Of a stretch of 64,000 nt of DNA, positions 21,203 to 36,191 are shown piece after piece. The notes under the pieces were generated by a model. The model saw only the letters and a list, made by a program, of their open reading frames with translations. It was not told the origin of the DNA and did no database searches. Source of the DNA: Alkalicella caledoniensis. GTDB lineage: Bacteria; Bacillota; Proteinivoracia; Proteinivoracales; Proteinivoracaceae. Position numbers and translations under genes: made by a program. How positions within the stretch are numbered: position 1 is the stretch's first letter; each line of letters begins with the position of its first letter. The DNA is taken from the NCBI RefSeq assembly GCF_014467015.1, contig NZ_CP058559.1, positions 1,860,001 through 1,924,000 on the forward strand. The letters run 5' to 3'.

Positions 21203-22294
21203 TTGGATTACAAAGTAAGCTACAGAGAAAAAGACAAAGGTATACAGTGTATTATTAATTATAAGGATCAGTACGGTAAGTGGAAACAAAAATCAAAACA
21301 GGGTTTTAAAAGGCAAAAAGATGCTAAACCATGGATTGAAAACACGCTAGAGGATATAAGAGAAATTATGAGATTATCTCCTAGCAGAGAATACGAAGGA
21401 ATTACCTTTGGGAGTTTCAAAGAAGTTTATATTGAACATGCAAAGATACACTTACAAGCAAATACTATAAAAGCTCTTGAAACTTCACTTAATAAGTTTA
21501 CAGTTCTTGACCCAATGGACATAAGAAAGATTAAAAAGATGGATGTACAAAAAATAGTAGACCAACTTTTGAAAACCAGCCTAAAAAATAACACAATTAA
21601 ATTATATGTCACCTACCTTGGCACGGTCTTTAGTGCTGCTAAAAACGATTATAACCTAATAACAAACATACCTACTCAAGGAATTAAGCTAGGTGATAAA
21701 GTATCTTTTAAGACTAAAAGCCAATTGGCGACCTCAAAGGCCTTAACTGATGAAGAGTTAAAACTATTATTAACCGACTTCTCAAAGAGTAAATATTATG
21801 ATCTAATAGAGTTTATAAGCAAAACTGGCTTGCGCGGGGGAGAAGCTTTAGGGGTTACATTAGATGATATAGATATAGTAAATTGTGAGATTGATATAAA
21901 TAAACAATGGAAAATTATAAAAGAAACTGGCAAGTATGGGTTTGGACCTTTAAAGTCTGATAGATCATATAGAAAGGTACCATTACCAAAATCTTATGCA
22001 AAAGAACTTATGTCACGTAAAGTAGTTAATTTCAGCAAGAGGCTATTTCCTTACCCAAATACCCAGGACTTACAAGGCTCTCTGAACAAAGCATTTAAGG
22101 CTAAGGGCTATGATATAACTATACATATACTAAGACATACCTATATAACTAAACTGCTAGCCAGCGGCTTAATAGATGATGAGACAATAGCCCAGATAGC
22201 CGGGCATACCGTAACACAGTTAAGAAAAACATATTCACACGTAAATAAAAACATGCGCGATAAAGCAAAAGCGATAATAAATGATATCGTTTAA
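21203..22294 (+). CDS. phage tyrosine integrase
   Basis: The start is TTG 21203 behind AGGAGGGTGTTAAC; the length is 363 residues. An N-terminal arm-binding AP2-like domain (KVSYREKDKGIQCIINYKDQ) is followed by a core-binding SAM-like domain and the catalytic domain. Catalytic residues are R211 (TGLRGGEALG), K251, H308 and R311 (HILRHTYITK), H335 (AGHT) and Y344. It integrates and excises the prophage. It is the last phage gene, next to the right attachment site. Confidence 0.95.
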   Translation: MDYKVSYREKDKGIQCIINYKDQYGKWKQKSKQGFKRQKDAKPWIENTLEDIREIMRLSPSREYEGITFGSFKEVYIEHAKIHLQANTIKALETSLNKFTVLDPMDIRKIKKMDVQKIVDQLLKTSLKNNTIKLYVTYLGTVFSAAKNDYNLITNIPTQGIKLGDKVSFKTKSQLATSKALTDEELKLLLTDFSKSKYYDLIEFISKTGLRGGEALGVTLDDIDIVNCEIDINKQWKIIKETGKYGFGPLKSDRSYRKVPLPKSYAKELMSRKVVNFSKRLFPYPNTQDLQGSLNKAFKAKGYDITIHILRHTYITKLLASGLIDDETIAQIAGHTVTQLRKTYSHVNKNMRDKAKAIINDIV

Positions 22295-22307
22295 TTTTTT
22301 TGTTTCT

Positions 22308-22329
22308 ATTTTTGACGAATTTTTGACGA
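22308..22329. repeat. tandem 11-bp repeat, candidate integrase arm sites near attR
   Basis: ATTTTTGACGA occurs twice without a spacer, 14 bases after the integrase stop and before the terminator. Paired direct repeats beside int are typical arm-type integrase sites. The core crossover cannot be located because the left end is outside the window. Confidence 0.4.
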
Positions 22330-22335
22330 AATAAG

Positions 22336-22362
22336 AAAAACCCCCTAAAACAAGGGGTTTTT
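22336..22362. terminator. shared terminator between int and guaB
   Basis: AAAAACCCC...GGGGTTTTT with a nine-base loop; both arms supply U-runs, so it serves the convergent int (+) and guaB (-) genes. It marks the approximate prophage-chromosome border. Confidence 0.8.
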
Positions 22363-22377
22363 CGCTTATTTTCACTA

Positions 22378-24035
<1,658 letters not shown>

Positions 24036-24041
24036 TTTATT

Positions 24042-24069
24042 ATTATAACACAGTACAAATAAAATGCAA
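24042..24069 (-). promoter_or_regulatory. guaB promoter
   Basis: Minus strand TTGCAT (24069-24064), 16-base spacer, consensus TATAAT (24047-24042). Confidence 0.65.
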
Positions 24070-24135
24070 TATAAAATATATATTGCATATATACATTTAT
24101 CAAGATTGTGGTATTTTATTTTGTTTGGATAGTAG

Positions 24136-24172
24136 AAACCCAGGGTAAGTTCAAGAGACTTATCCTGGGTTT
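24136..24172 (-). terminator. terminator-like hairpin after opuAC
   Basis: A 15-bp stem AAACCCAGGRTAAGT with a seven-base loop 12 bases after the opuAC stop. The U-run on the minus strand is short (GGGTTTCT), so termination may be partial. Confidence 0.6.
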
Positions 24173-24183
24173 AATTATAATGA

Positions 24184-25053
24184 TTAGTTTAACCAACTAT
24201 CTACTAACTCCCTATTTTGTTCAATCCAAACTTGAGCTGCTTCATCCCTATTACTATATTCCTCCATTGTTGCAATTAAACCCCCTAGTTCTTCTGGTGA
24301 TAGGTAGTATTTTTCTAGGAAAGTTTGTATTTCGGGGTGGTCTGTTGCGAAACCCTCACGGGCAATAGTATTAATTGTTTCTTCACCACCATAGACGTCT
24401 TTAGGGTCTTCTAAGAACTTTAGATCGAAGTCTGCAAATTTCCAGTGTGGTGCCCAACCTGTAACAACAACCCATTCATTATTAGCGATAGCTCTACTTA
24501 GCTCCGCTGTCATAGCAGCATCACTACTCTCAAGAAGGTTTAAATCCAAATCATACTCTTCAATGGCATTGTTAGTTGCAGCCATTATCCCTGCACCTGA
24601 ATCTATACCTACTATTTGTCCTTCAAATTTATCAATGTTTGCGTTAAGTTCCTCAATACTATCGATATCCACATATGTTGGTACTACTAAGCCAACCATA
24701 GCCCCATGGTAGTTTGCCCCAACATTGACTACTTCGTCTTTAAATTGACTATAGTAGTTAGAGTGGGTATTAGGTAGCCATGCAGCTAAAATAAAGTCTG
24801 CATCACCCGTTGATAGACCTTGCCACATCTGACCAGCCTCTAAGTCATGCAATGTTACGTCATATTCATACTCAATTTCAAGAATGTTTTTAACTAGATA
24901 TGTACTAGCAGTGGCACATGCCCAGTTTACATATGAGATACTAACCTCTTGTTGATCATTTTCATTATCTGTTCCACTTGTACAGCCAACAAAAGTCAAA
25001 GACATTATTAAAACAATAGCTGTTACCATAAAAATACTTTTAAAATTCTTCAT
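24184..25053 (-). CDS. opuAC: glycine betaine/choline-type substrate-binding lipoprotein
   Basis: The 289 residues start with a lipoprotein signal (lipobox FVGC, Cys24) and continue with an OpuAC fold: YVNWACATASTYLVKNILE, GDADFILAAWLPNTH, VVTGWAPHWKFADFDLKFLE. The several Trp residues can form the aromatic cage for trimethylammonium groups. It delivers the osmolyte to the membrane permease. It is the third gene of the opuA operon, 14 bases after the permease. Confidence 0.92.
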   Translation of the reverse strand: MKNFKSIFMVTAIVLIMSLTFVGCTSGTDNENDQQEVSISYVNWACATASTYLVKNILEIEYEYDVTLHDLEAGQMWQGLSTGDADFILAAWLPNTHSNYYSQFKDEVVNVGANYHGAMVGLVVPTYVDIDSIEELNANIDKFEGQIVGIDSGAGIMAATNNAIEEYDLDLNLLESSDAAMTAELSRAIANNEWVVVTGWAPHWKFADFDLKFLEDPKDVYGGEETINTIAREGFATDHPEIQTFLEKYYLSPEELGGLIATMEEYSNRDEAAQVWIEQNRELVDSWLN

Positions 25054-25067
25054 TCTTCAAAAACCTC

Positions 25068-25898
25068 CTATTTTTTAACTCCAACACTCTGTGTAAGCCT
25101 ATCTAGTATAATAGCAATAATTACTACTGCTATACCACCTTCAAAACCCATTCCTATATCAAAGTTAGAAATTCCACTTCTTACTACCTGACCTAATCCT
25201 CCCGCACCAATCATTGAAGCAATAACTACCATAGATAGAGATAGCATAATACATTGATTTATACCTGCCATAATGGTCGGCAAAGCTTGGGGTAGCTGTA
25301 TCTTAAATAGCATCTGATACCATGTGGATCCAAATGCGTTGCCTGCTTCAACCAATTCATCTGGTACTTGCCTTATTCCAAGGTTTGTTAACCTGACCGC
25401 AGGGGGCATAGCAAATATTATTGTAGCCATTACTGCTGGGACGATACCTATTCTAAAGAAGGTAACTGCCGGTAGCAAGTATACAAATGCAGGCATTGTT
25501 TGCATAAAGTCTAATACTGGTCTTACTATTTTATCCACCACATTATTTTTTGCTGCTAAGATTCCTAATGGTATTGCAATTATCAAAGTTATTATGGTGG
25601 ATGTCAATACTAAGGATAATGTCTGAATCGATTGATCCCACAACTCAATATTTTCTATTAATAGTAGTCCGACAACTGTAAAAATAGCTACTCCTCTACC
25701 TGTGATTTTGTAAACAAGTAAAGCTAGTATAATAATTAACAACCAAAAAGGCAATAAGTGCAGTATGCTCTCGAAGAATCCCACCATTCCTGCTACCATT
25801 TTCCTTATATTGTCGAACTGGCTCTTAAAAACCATATCAATAAAATCAACAAAAGCTTCAAACCAAGTTCCTACAGGGATTCTAGGCAATATCATCAC
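25068..25898 (-). CDS. opuAB: glycine betaine/proline ABC transporter permease
   Basis: The 276-residue permease has about seven hydrophobic helices and the cytoplasmic EAA-type loop VEAGNAFGSTWYQMLFKIQL that docks on the ATPase. It closely follows the ProW/OpuAB pattern. The gene overlaps the ATPase gene by 17 bases, implying coupled synthesis. Confidence 0.93.
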   Translation of the reverse strand: MMILPRIPVGTWFEAFVDFIDMVFKSQFDNIRKMVAGMVGFFESILHLLPFWLLIIILALLVYKITGRGVAIFTVVGLLLIENIELWDQSIQTLSLVLTSTIITLIIAIPLGILAAKNNVVDKIVRPVLDFMQTMPAFVYLLPAVTFFRIGIVPAVMATIIFAMPPAVRLTNLGIRQVPDELVEAGNAFGSTWYQMLFKIQLPQALPTIMAGINQCIMLSLSMVVIASMIGAGGLGQVVRSGISNFDIGMGFEGGIAVVIIAIILDRLTQSVGVKK

Positions 25899-27081
25899 TC
25901 CTTTCAGGGAGTAATGCTTCTAATATACTGCCCTTTACTATTACTCCCATTAGCTTCCCCTTTTCATTTACTACAGCGGTGGGAATAGAGTTGCTAAAAG
26001 TGGATTCTAAAACTTCATTCAAACTAGCATTCAAACTAACCCTACTTATATGATCCTTAACTATAGATTCTATTTTGCTTTCACCTGATTCTATCAGTTT
26101 ATAAATATCATCTATTTCAACAATACCTTCTAATCTCTTACTTTTATCTGTAACCAATAATACTTCTAAGCCATATTTTTTCATTTCTTTAAGACATGTT
26201 CTAGGTCCTTGGGAAATATCCACTGTTGTAAATGGCTTAACCATAATATCAGCAGCGGTTAGTAGCTCATTTTTGTTAACACCATCTACAAACCTACGAA
26301 CATAATCATTGGCAGGTTTACTGAGAATTTCGTCAGCTGTTCCGATTTGAACAGCCTCTCCATCTTTCATCAGCATTATTCTGTCACCTATCTTTAATGC
26401 TTCATCTAAATCGTGTGTTATAAAAATAATGGTTTTCTTCATCTTATGTTGAAGCTCCAATAATTCATCCTGCATATCTCCTCTAATCAGAGGGTCCAAT
26501 GCACTAAAAGCCTCATCCATTAGAAGTATCTCTGGATCATTGGCTAAAGCACGGGCCAATCCCACTCTTTGTTTCATACCGCCACTTAACTGGTCTGGTA
26601 GACTATTTTCATAACCCTCCAAACCTACTAAACTAAGTGCTTCCCTAGCTTTAGTACTCCTGATCTCTTTATCAATTCCTTGTACCTCTAATCCATATTC
26701 AACATTTTTAATAATTGTTCTATTTGGTAATAGAGCGAAGTTCTGAAAAACCATACTTACGGATTTTCTTCTTACTTCTCGTAGATTCTTGTTTTCCATT
26801 TTTAATATATCTGTTCCATCAATAAGAATCTCACCTTTAGTGGGCTCAACAAGCCTGTTTAAGCAACGAACAAGTGTAGATTTTCCACTTCCCGACAAGC
26901 CCATTATTACGAAGATTTCCCCTTCATTCACATCAAAGCTTACATTGTTAATCCCCACTGTTAAACCCGTATTTTTAAGAATACTGTCCTTTGACATTCC
27001 CTCTTCAATTAACTTTAATCCCCTCTTTGGCTTCTTGCCAAAAACCTTGTAAAGATTTCTAACACTAATTTTCTTCCCCAT
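25882..27081 (-). CDS. opuAA: glycine betaine/proline ABC transporter ATPase with CBS pair
   Basis: The 399-residue ProV/OpuAA-type ATPase has Walker A GLSGSGKST (61-69), ABC signature LSGGMKQRVGLARAL, Walker B LLMDEAFSALDP and H-switch ITHDLDE. Residues 275-399 form two CBS domains, which sense ionic strength in OpuA-type importers. It powers osmoprotectant uptake. It is first in the operon. GGAGGTAAGT precedes the ATG. Confidence 0.95.
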   Translation of the reverse strand: MGKKISVRNLYKVFGKKPKRGLKLIEEGMSKDSILKNTGLTVGINNVSFDVNEGEIFVIMGLSGSGKSTLVRCLNRLVEPTKGEILIDGTDILKMENKNLREVRRKSVSMVFQNFALLPNRTIIKNVEYGLEVQGIDKEIRSTKAREALSLVGLEGYENSLPDQLSGGMKQRVGLARALANDPEILLMDEAFSALDPLIRGDMQDELLELQHKMKKTIIFITHDLDEALKIGDRIMLMKDGEAVQIGTADEILSKPANDYVRRFVDGVNKNELLTAADIMVKPFTTVDISQGPRTCLKEMKKYGLEVLLVTDKSKRLEGIVEIDDIYKLIESGESKIESIVKDHISRVSLNASLNEVLESTFSNSIPTAVVNEKGKLMGVIVKGSILEALLPERSDDIA

Positions 27082-27356
27082 ACTTACCTCCTAAATTTGC
27101 GTACTATATTATGTTAACAAAGAAAGGTCATTAAAACAAGCGCTATATAAAGCTATATGTTTCTTTTAAGAGTTATCAATAGTGATAATATATGTTTATG
27201 AAGGGATTATTTAAAAATCGTCCCATATAATCCTTTTAATTACCAAATGCTCTCGATTTGCCTATAAAAGTTAAGGGGTTCACAGAAAATTTAATAAGGA
27301 TAAACGCTGATTACGGAGAATTGTGTGTTTTGTTTTGCAGAATGCATGAAACTTGC
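27082..27356 (-). other. opuA upstream region, no gene
   Basis: AT-rich, no ORF. Weak minus-strand -10-like TAATAT near 27110 with a poor -35, and a short hairpin ATCAATAGTGAT near 27177. The part closest to 27300-27356 resembles the segment flanking other copies of the rRNA-bordering repeat. I see nothing else. Confidence 0.5.
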
Positions 27357-27463
27357 GCCACTAATGACACTATTAAATAGATCAAGAATTTCACTAACTT
27401 ACACAAAAGACTTTATTAATTTTAGTGTCAGTTAGTGTAGAGATTTTTAGTGAAGTTAGTGGC
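27357..27463. repeat. palindromic rRNA-flanking element, copy 1
   Basis: About 107 bases bounded by GCCACTAA and TTAGTGGC, with inner halves TTTCACTAACTTACAC and GTGTCAGTTAGTG. CACTAA/TTAGTG is reiterated on both arms. It lies beyond the 5S terminator of operon 1. Three other copies are at 33052, 52776 and 58468, all in the same orientation. Confidence 0.85.
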
Positions 27464-27498
27464 TATTTTTTATTCGTATTGGTGCAAATTACATATGC

Positions 27499-27533
27499 AA
27501 AAAAGACACCAATCATAAGATTGATGTCTTTTT
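27499..27533 (-). terminator. rRNA operon 1 terminator
   Basis: AAAAAGACACCAATC / GATTGATGTCTTTTT hairpin (one or two G-U pairs) just after the 5S gene, with a U-run on the minus strand. Confidence 0.85.
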
Positions 27534-27538
27534 AAGTA

Positions 27539-27654
27539 CCTAGCGACGTCCTACTCTCCCAGGGGGTAACCCCAAGTACCATCGGCGCTGAAGAGCTTAA
27601 CTGCGGTGTTCGGAATGGGAACCGGTGTATCCTCTTCGCCATCATCACTAGATG
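27539..27654 (-). rRNA. rrf: 5S ribosomal RNA, operon 1
   Basis: Complementary strand carries the conserved 5S core (CCGAACACCGCAGTTAAGC, then GCGCCGATGGTACTTGG) in a 116-base unit, located between the 23S gene and terminator. One base in the loop (GGAATGGG) differs from operon 2 (GGAACGGG). Confidence 0.95.
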
Positions 27655-27751
27655 AAACTATCACACTAAATTCATAGCAAGGTTTTCAAAGGTTTTATTC
27701 TTAAAGTTTTTCCTGACTGCTGACTACTGTCAGCTGACAGCTTAAATATTT

Positions 27752-32508
<4,757 letters not shown>

Positions 32509-32764
32509 AATTGAAAAGTTTATATTAGTTGGTTAGTTTCTAGTTGGTTAGTTGGTTAGGTTGCCCTGTCCAACTATCTACTGTCCACTAACTACTTAAT
32601 TAACTGACTTCAGACTTTCGTCTGGTTTTAATCACTTTAAACTCAAATTCGAAATTAACTTTTACCAAGTTATATTTCTTATGGTATAGTGCTGTTCAAT
32701 TTTCAAAGAACTGTCAGTAGCTCGTGCTACTTTTTTGTTTCATCACCTCTCGGCGACAAAGACT
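32509..32764 (-). other. rRNA operon 1 leader
   Basis: About 255 bases between promoter and 16S. It contains TTTGAAAATTGAACAGC, the usual rRNA-leader motif, and a hairpin CAGACGAAAGTCTG. The last 80 bases next to the 16S (TTAGTTGG reiterations) are specific to this operon; the rest matches operon 2 almost exactly. Confidence 0.65.
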
Positions 32765-32793
32765 ATCTTATCATTTTTTATTCATATTGTCAA
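32765..32793 (-). promoter_or_regulatory. rRNA operon 1 promoter
   Basis: Minus strand TTGACA (32793-32788), 17-base A/T spacer, TAAGAT (32770-32765), then a CGCCGAGAGG discriminator-like segment. An A/T-rich UP-like tract (TTTTTTATTTTTTATTTTTC) lies upstream. Confidence 0.85.
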
Positions 32794-33051
32794 TACTTTT
32801 TTATTTTTTATTTTTCAAAAGTGTTGCTTGCTCTATATTGTTACCTTTAGGCATTTTTTATTTTGAAAATTAAAATGTTGCTCGTGTTAAGCAACGAAGA
32901 TTACTATATCATTAATTATCTTGTTAGGTCAATGTAAATTATTGGTTTATTTTATTAAATTAAGGTCAAAAAAACCTAACGCGGAATTTAAATAGAGATT
33001 ACGGGAATTCTGGAGTTAGTTTTTGAGGATTATAATGAATTTAAAACATTA

Positions 33052-33158
33052 GCCACTAATGGCACTATTAAATAGGTCAAGAATTTCACTAACTTACACA
33101 AAAGATTTTATTAATTTTAGTGTCAGTTAGTGTAGAGGTTTTTAGTGAAGTTAGTGGC
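33052..33158. repeat. palindromic rRNA-flanking element, copy 2
   Basis: Same unit as copy 1 on the promoter side of operon 1. Shared sequence also extends about 90 bases outward on the 16S-distal left side (32962-33051, TTAAGGTCAAAA ... GCGGAATTT ... GATTACG), as in copies 3 and 4. Homology with copy 4 stops right at the outer end of the palindrome. Confidence 0.85.
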
Positions 33159-33236
33159 AATGGTTTATCAAGACCCTACTTCCATAGCTTTTGGTGTAAA
33201 TTGGTGGGGTTTTGTTGGTGCAAGATGATGTCCAAA

Positions 33237-33278
33237 GGTTTAATGTTTAAGGTTTAAGGTTTAATGTTTAATGTTTGA
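33237..33278. repeat. heptanucleotide tandem repeat
   Basis: Six consecutive seven-base units: GGTTTAA, TGTTTAA, GGTTTAA, GGTTTAA, TGTTTAA, TGTTTGA. It lies in non-coding DNA between the rRNA promoter region and korD. Confidence 0.8.
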
Positions 33279-33317
33279 ATATTAAAGTTAAACCTGTTTG
33301 ACACAGGCAAATTAAAA

Positions 33318-33342
33318 ACCCCCGTTTGCTAGAAACGAGGGT
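33318..33342 (-). terminator. kor operon terminator
   Basis: AACCCTCGTTT-CTAGC-AAACGGGGGTT on the minus strand with a TTTTTAA tail, just after korD. Confidence 0.8.
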
Positions 33343-33348
33343 TCAGGA

Positions 33349-33603
33349 TTATTTCTTTGGATGTTTTTCGATGAATATTGCGCAGTCTGGACATACTGAT
33401 TGACAGATTCCACAGGCAATGCACTTATCTTGGTCTGTAGTTTCTACAGCTGGTGTACCATAAACACCTAACTCTTTAGACCAAGTAATGATTTTAACTG
33501 GACATTTTTCTATACAAAGACCACAGCCTTTACATAATTCTGAGAACATGTGAAAGTTTGCCTTAGCACCATCTTGAACTCTTGATTTATATTCCTTTGC
33601 CAT
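33349..33603 (-). CDS. korD: 2-oxoacid:ferredoxin oxidoreductase, ferredoxin-like delta subunit
   Basis: The 84-residue protein has two 4Fe-4S motifs: CKGCGLCIEKCP and CIACGICQSVCP. It transfers electrons from the TPP-containing subunit to ferredoxin. It is the last gene of korABCD, 16 bases after the gamma gene. The GGGGAGG before the ATG is strong. Confidence 0.9.
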   Translation of the reverse strand: MAKEYKSRVQDGAKANFHMFSELCKGCGLCIEKCPVKIITWSKELGVYGTPAVETTDQDKCIACGICQSVCPDCAIFIEKHPKK

Positions 33604-33619
33604 TTGTGTGCACCTCCCC

Positions 33620-34282
33620 TTAAAGAACCTTATCTACTAGGTTCATACCTCTTTCAAGGGCCTTGAAGTTCAATTCCCTTAATTCAGGCTTTGCATCGAA
33701 TTTGCTACCAAGTTTAAGCTCAATAGCTTCTTTTATTTTCTCGATAGGTAAAACACCTGTTGCCTTAATAACAGCACCTAAAATCATGATGTTAAATACC
33801 CTTGGGTGTAGTTCGTTTTTAGCAATATCATTTGCTGGAATTCCGATTACAGCCTTAGCATTTGTAGGCAATGTAGCGGTAAATTCTGCTTCATCATCTG
33901 TTAGGCTAGTAGGTCTTTGAGAGCGAGGATCTGCCTCAACTCCTTGAATACCAATTGCACGATCGTCAATTTCAGCTGCTTGAAGTGTAGAACTATCGTA
34001 GATAAATACTGTGTTTGGTCCTACATATCTTTTAGTTCTTTCAATTGATCTATCACTTAGTGCAACAACTATATCAGCAGTCTTAAACTTAGGTGATCCG
34101 ATAACTTTATCATCTATTTGAACATAAGCTATAGAAACACCGCCCCTTTGTTCAACACCGAAGTTAGGGATATAAATAGCTTCTTTACCGCCATCATTAG
34201 CAGCTTCTGCCAAAATGTTAGCTACAGATTGAACACCTTGTCCACCTTCACCAGCTAATGCAATTTTATAAAGTTTTGACAT
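33620..34282 (-). CDS. korC: 2-oxoacid:ferredoxin oxidoreductase, gamma subunit
   Basis: The 220 residues start with the POR/KOR gamma signature ALAGEGGQGVQSVANILAEA and contain FGVEQRGGVSIAYVQI, typical of the gamma domain that helps bind CoA and position the electron path. It is 3 bases after korB. Together the complex oxidises 2-oxoglutarate or branched-chain 2-oxoacids to acyl-CoA, reducing ferredoxin. Confidence 0.9.
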   Translation of the reverse strand: MSKLYKIALAGEGGQGVQSVANILAEAANDGGKEAIYIPNFGVEQRGGVSIAYVQIDDKVIGSPKFKTADIVVALSDRSIERTKRYVGPNTVFIYDSSTLQAAEIDDRAIGIQGVEADPRSQRPTSLTDDEAEFTATLPTNAKAVIGIPANDIAKNELHPRVFNIMILGAVIKATGVLPIEKIKEAIELKLGSKFDAKPELRELNFKALERGMNLVDKVL

Positions 34283-34285
34283 GGC

Positions 34286-35032
34286 CTAGTCCTCCTTTTT
34301 TTGTGGAGCTTTTAATTCTCCAACCTTAAAGTATTGGGCCATATCTTTCTCAATAAACGCCCAAGTATCCTTAGCATTAGTCCTCCAGTTAGTTGGACAA
34401 CCTGCTAATGCTTCAACAAAGGAAAACCCGTTTCTTTCAACTTGGTTTTGAAGTGCTTTTTTAATGAAACCTTTAAGTTGACGTACGTTTGAAACTGTAC
34501 CTCTAGCTACATAAGCACCTTCTGGAGCAATAGCAGCTACCATTTCTGGTCCTTGAGTTGGGTTTCCTGTAAGTTCTACATCTCTACCGTATGGACTTGT
34601 TTCAGTCTTTTGGCCTGGAAGAGTAGTAGGAGACATTTGTCCACCTGTCATACCATAGTTTGTGTTGTTTACAAGAAGAACAAACATTTTTTCGTTACGA
34701 GCAGCAGCGTTAACTAAATGGCCTGACCCGATAGCATATCCACCACCGTCGCCCATATAAGCTACTCCAATCATTTCTTCTCTAGCCCTTGCCACACCTA
34801 CGATAGTAGGAGTTGCTCTACCGTGGTGACATTGAACTGTATCACAGTTTAGGAAGTCCCATGCTAATAGAGAACATCCGATATCTACGCCGAAAATGAT
34901 TTTTTCTTGAATTCCTAACTCGTCAATCGCCTCACCTAAAGCCTTAAGTACTAAACCATGACCACAGCCAGGGCAAAATTTATGAGGTTTTGTTTCCATA
35001 TTCCAACTTTTTGGCACTAATGGTTGTTGCAT
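34286..35032 (-). CDS. korB: 2-oxoacid:ferredoxin oxidoreductase, beta (TPP) subunit
   Basis: The 248-residue subunit binds thiamine diphosphate and Mg: GDGGGYAIGSGHLVNAAARN and NNTNYGMTGGQMSPTT are the diagnostic motifs. HKFCPGCGHGLVLKA at the N-terminus has the conserved CPGCGH. It is 20 bases after korA. Substrate (2-oxoglutarate versus 2-ketoisovalerate) cannot be settled by eye. Confidence 0.93.
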   Translation of the reverse strand: MQQPLVPKSWNMETKPHKFCPGCGHGLVLKALGEAIDELGIQEKIIFGVDIGCSLLAWDFLNCDTVQCHHGRATPTIVGVARAREEMIGVAYMGDGGGYAIGSGHLVNAAARNEKMFVLLVNNTNYGMTGGQMSPTTLPGQKTETSPYGRDVELTGNPTQGPEMVAAIAPEGAYVARGTVSNVRQLKGFIKKALQNQVERNGFSFVEALAGCPTNWRTNAKDTWAFIEKDMAQYFKVGELKAPQKKED

Positions 35033-35052
35033 AATATTTACCTCCTTCCGAA

Positions 35053-36132
35053 TTAACCTTTAATATGTTTTATAATTTCGTCAGATGTAATACCTACACC
35101 TGGTTTTAGTAAAGTATCTAACTCAGTAGTCATACCATACAAGTATTCTTTTACTTGCTTAGTGAATTGGCCATATGCAGACTCAACAACTAAGATTTTC
35201 TTAGCATTTTTAACTGCTTCTCTCATCTCTTCTACTGGGAAAGGTCTAAGAGTAATTGGTCTAAAGTGACCTACTTTAAGACCGTCTTTTCTTAATTGGT
35301 CCACAGCAGCTTGTGCAGCCCTTGTAACAACACCATGAGCAACAATTACTACATCTGCATCTTCACAGTTAAACTGTTCATGTTCAACAATTTCTGGAGC
35401 AGCTGCTTCGAAGTCACGAGCAATTTCCATATTTCTTTGGTAAAGCTCTTCTTCAGTGTTATATGTGTTTCTTGGATATTGAACCTCTCTATCAACGCCT
35501 GGCATTCCAGGTTGTCCTAATGTAGCTTCAGGTTTTACTAGTTCAATTCCTCTTTCTTCTGGGTCATACATGGTTAAAGACTCTCTCATCTTCGCTTGGT
35601 ATCCATCACCTAGAACGAATGTTGGGAATCTATATTTCCATGCAGTGTTGAATGATTTGATTGTGTAGTCATATAGCTCTTGGTGAGATGCTGTTGAATA
35701 AACTACTCTCCAACCCTCACCATTACCACCGAATGTGGTCATAGTAACTTCCTGTTGTGAGTAAATAACTGTTGCTGTAGATGGGCCACCCCTTTGCATA
35801 ATAACTACAACTGCAGGGATTCTCATCATTTCTGCCATTGACATTGGCTCTTGGAACAATGTGTTACCTGGACCGGCAGTGGCTGAAAAAGATTTTTTAC
35901 CTGCTAAAGTTCCACCTAAAGTAGTGAAACCAGCTGAAATCTCGTCTTCAGTCTGCAAGAATTTCCTGTCGAACTTAGGAGCTAACCTTGTCCAATAATG
36001 CATTATCTCATTTTGTGGTGTGATTGGGTAACCATACATGATGTCAGCTTTTGCAGCTAGTGCTGCCCAAGCGCAGACCTCATTACCGGTCATAAAAACT
36101 TTCTTCTCTCCTTGAATGGGCTTTTGCGCCAT
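35053..36132 (-). CDS. korA: 2-oxoacid:ferredoxin oxidoreductase, alpha subunit
   Basis: The 359-residue alpha subunit contains the pyrimidine-binding and C-terminal transketolase-like domains (MYGYPITPQNEIMHYWTRLA, TEDEISAGFTTLGGTLAGKK, SATAGPGNTLFQEPMSMAEM). Together with korB, korC and korD it forms an anaerobic 2-oxoacid dehydrogenase used in amino-acid fermentation. GGAGGTG precedes the ATG. Confidence 0.92.
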   Translation of the reverse strand: MAQKPIQGEKKVFMTGNEVCAWAALAAKADIMYGYPITPQNEIMHYWTRLAPKFDRKFLQTEDEISAGFTTLGGTLAGKKSFSATAGPGNTLFQEPMSMAEMMRIPAVVVIMQRGGPSTATVIYSQQEVTMTTFGGNGEGWRVVYSTASHQELYDYTIKSFNTAWKYRFPTFVLGDGYQAKMRESLTMYDPEERGIELVKPEATLGQPGMPGVDREVQYPRNTYNTEEELYQRNMEIARDFEAAAPEIVEHEQFNCEDADVVIVAHGVVTRAAQAAVDQLRKDGLKVGHFRPITLRPFPVEEMREAVKNAKKILVVESAYGQFTKQVKEYLYGMTTELDTLLKPGVGITSDEIIKHIKG

Positions 36133-36191
36133 AATGGAAAAACACCTCCTATTAATTATAACAAACTATATTGTAAAGGGCATTTGCCCAT

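Noticed and set aside
33237-33278. CRISPR array
   Set aside because: Units are 7 bases, contiguous and without spacers; no cas gene is present.
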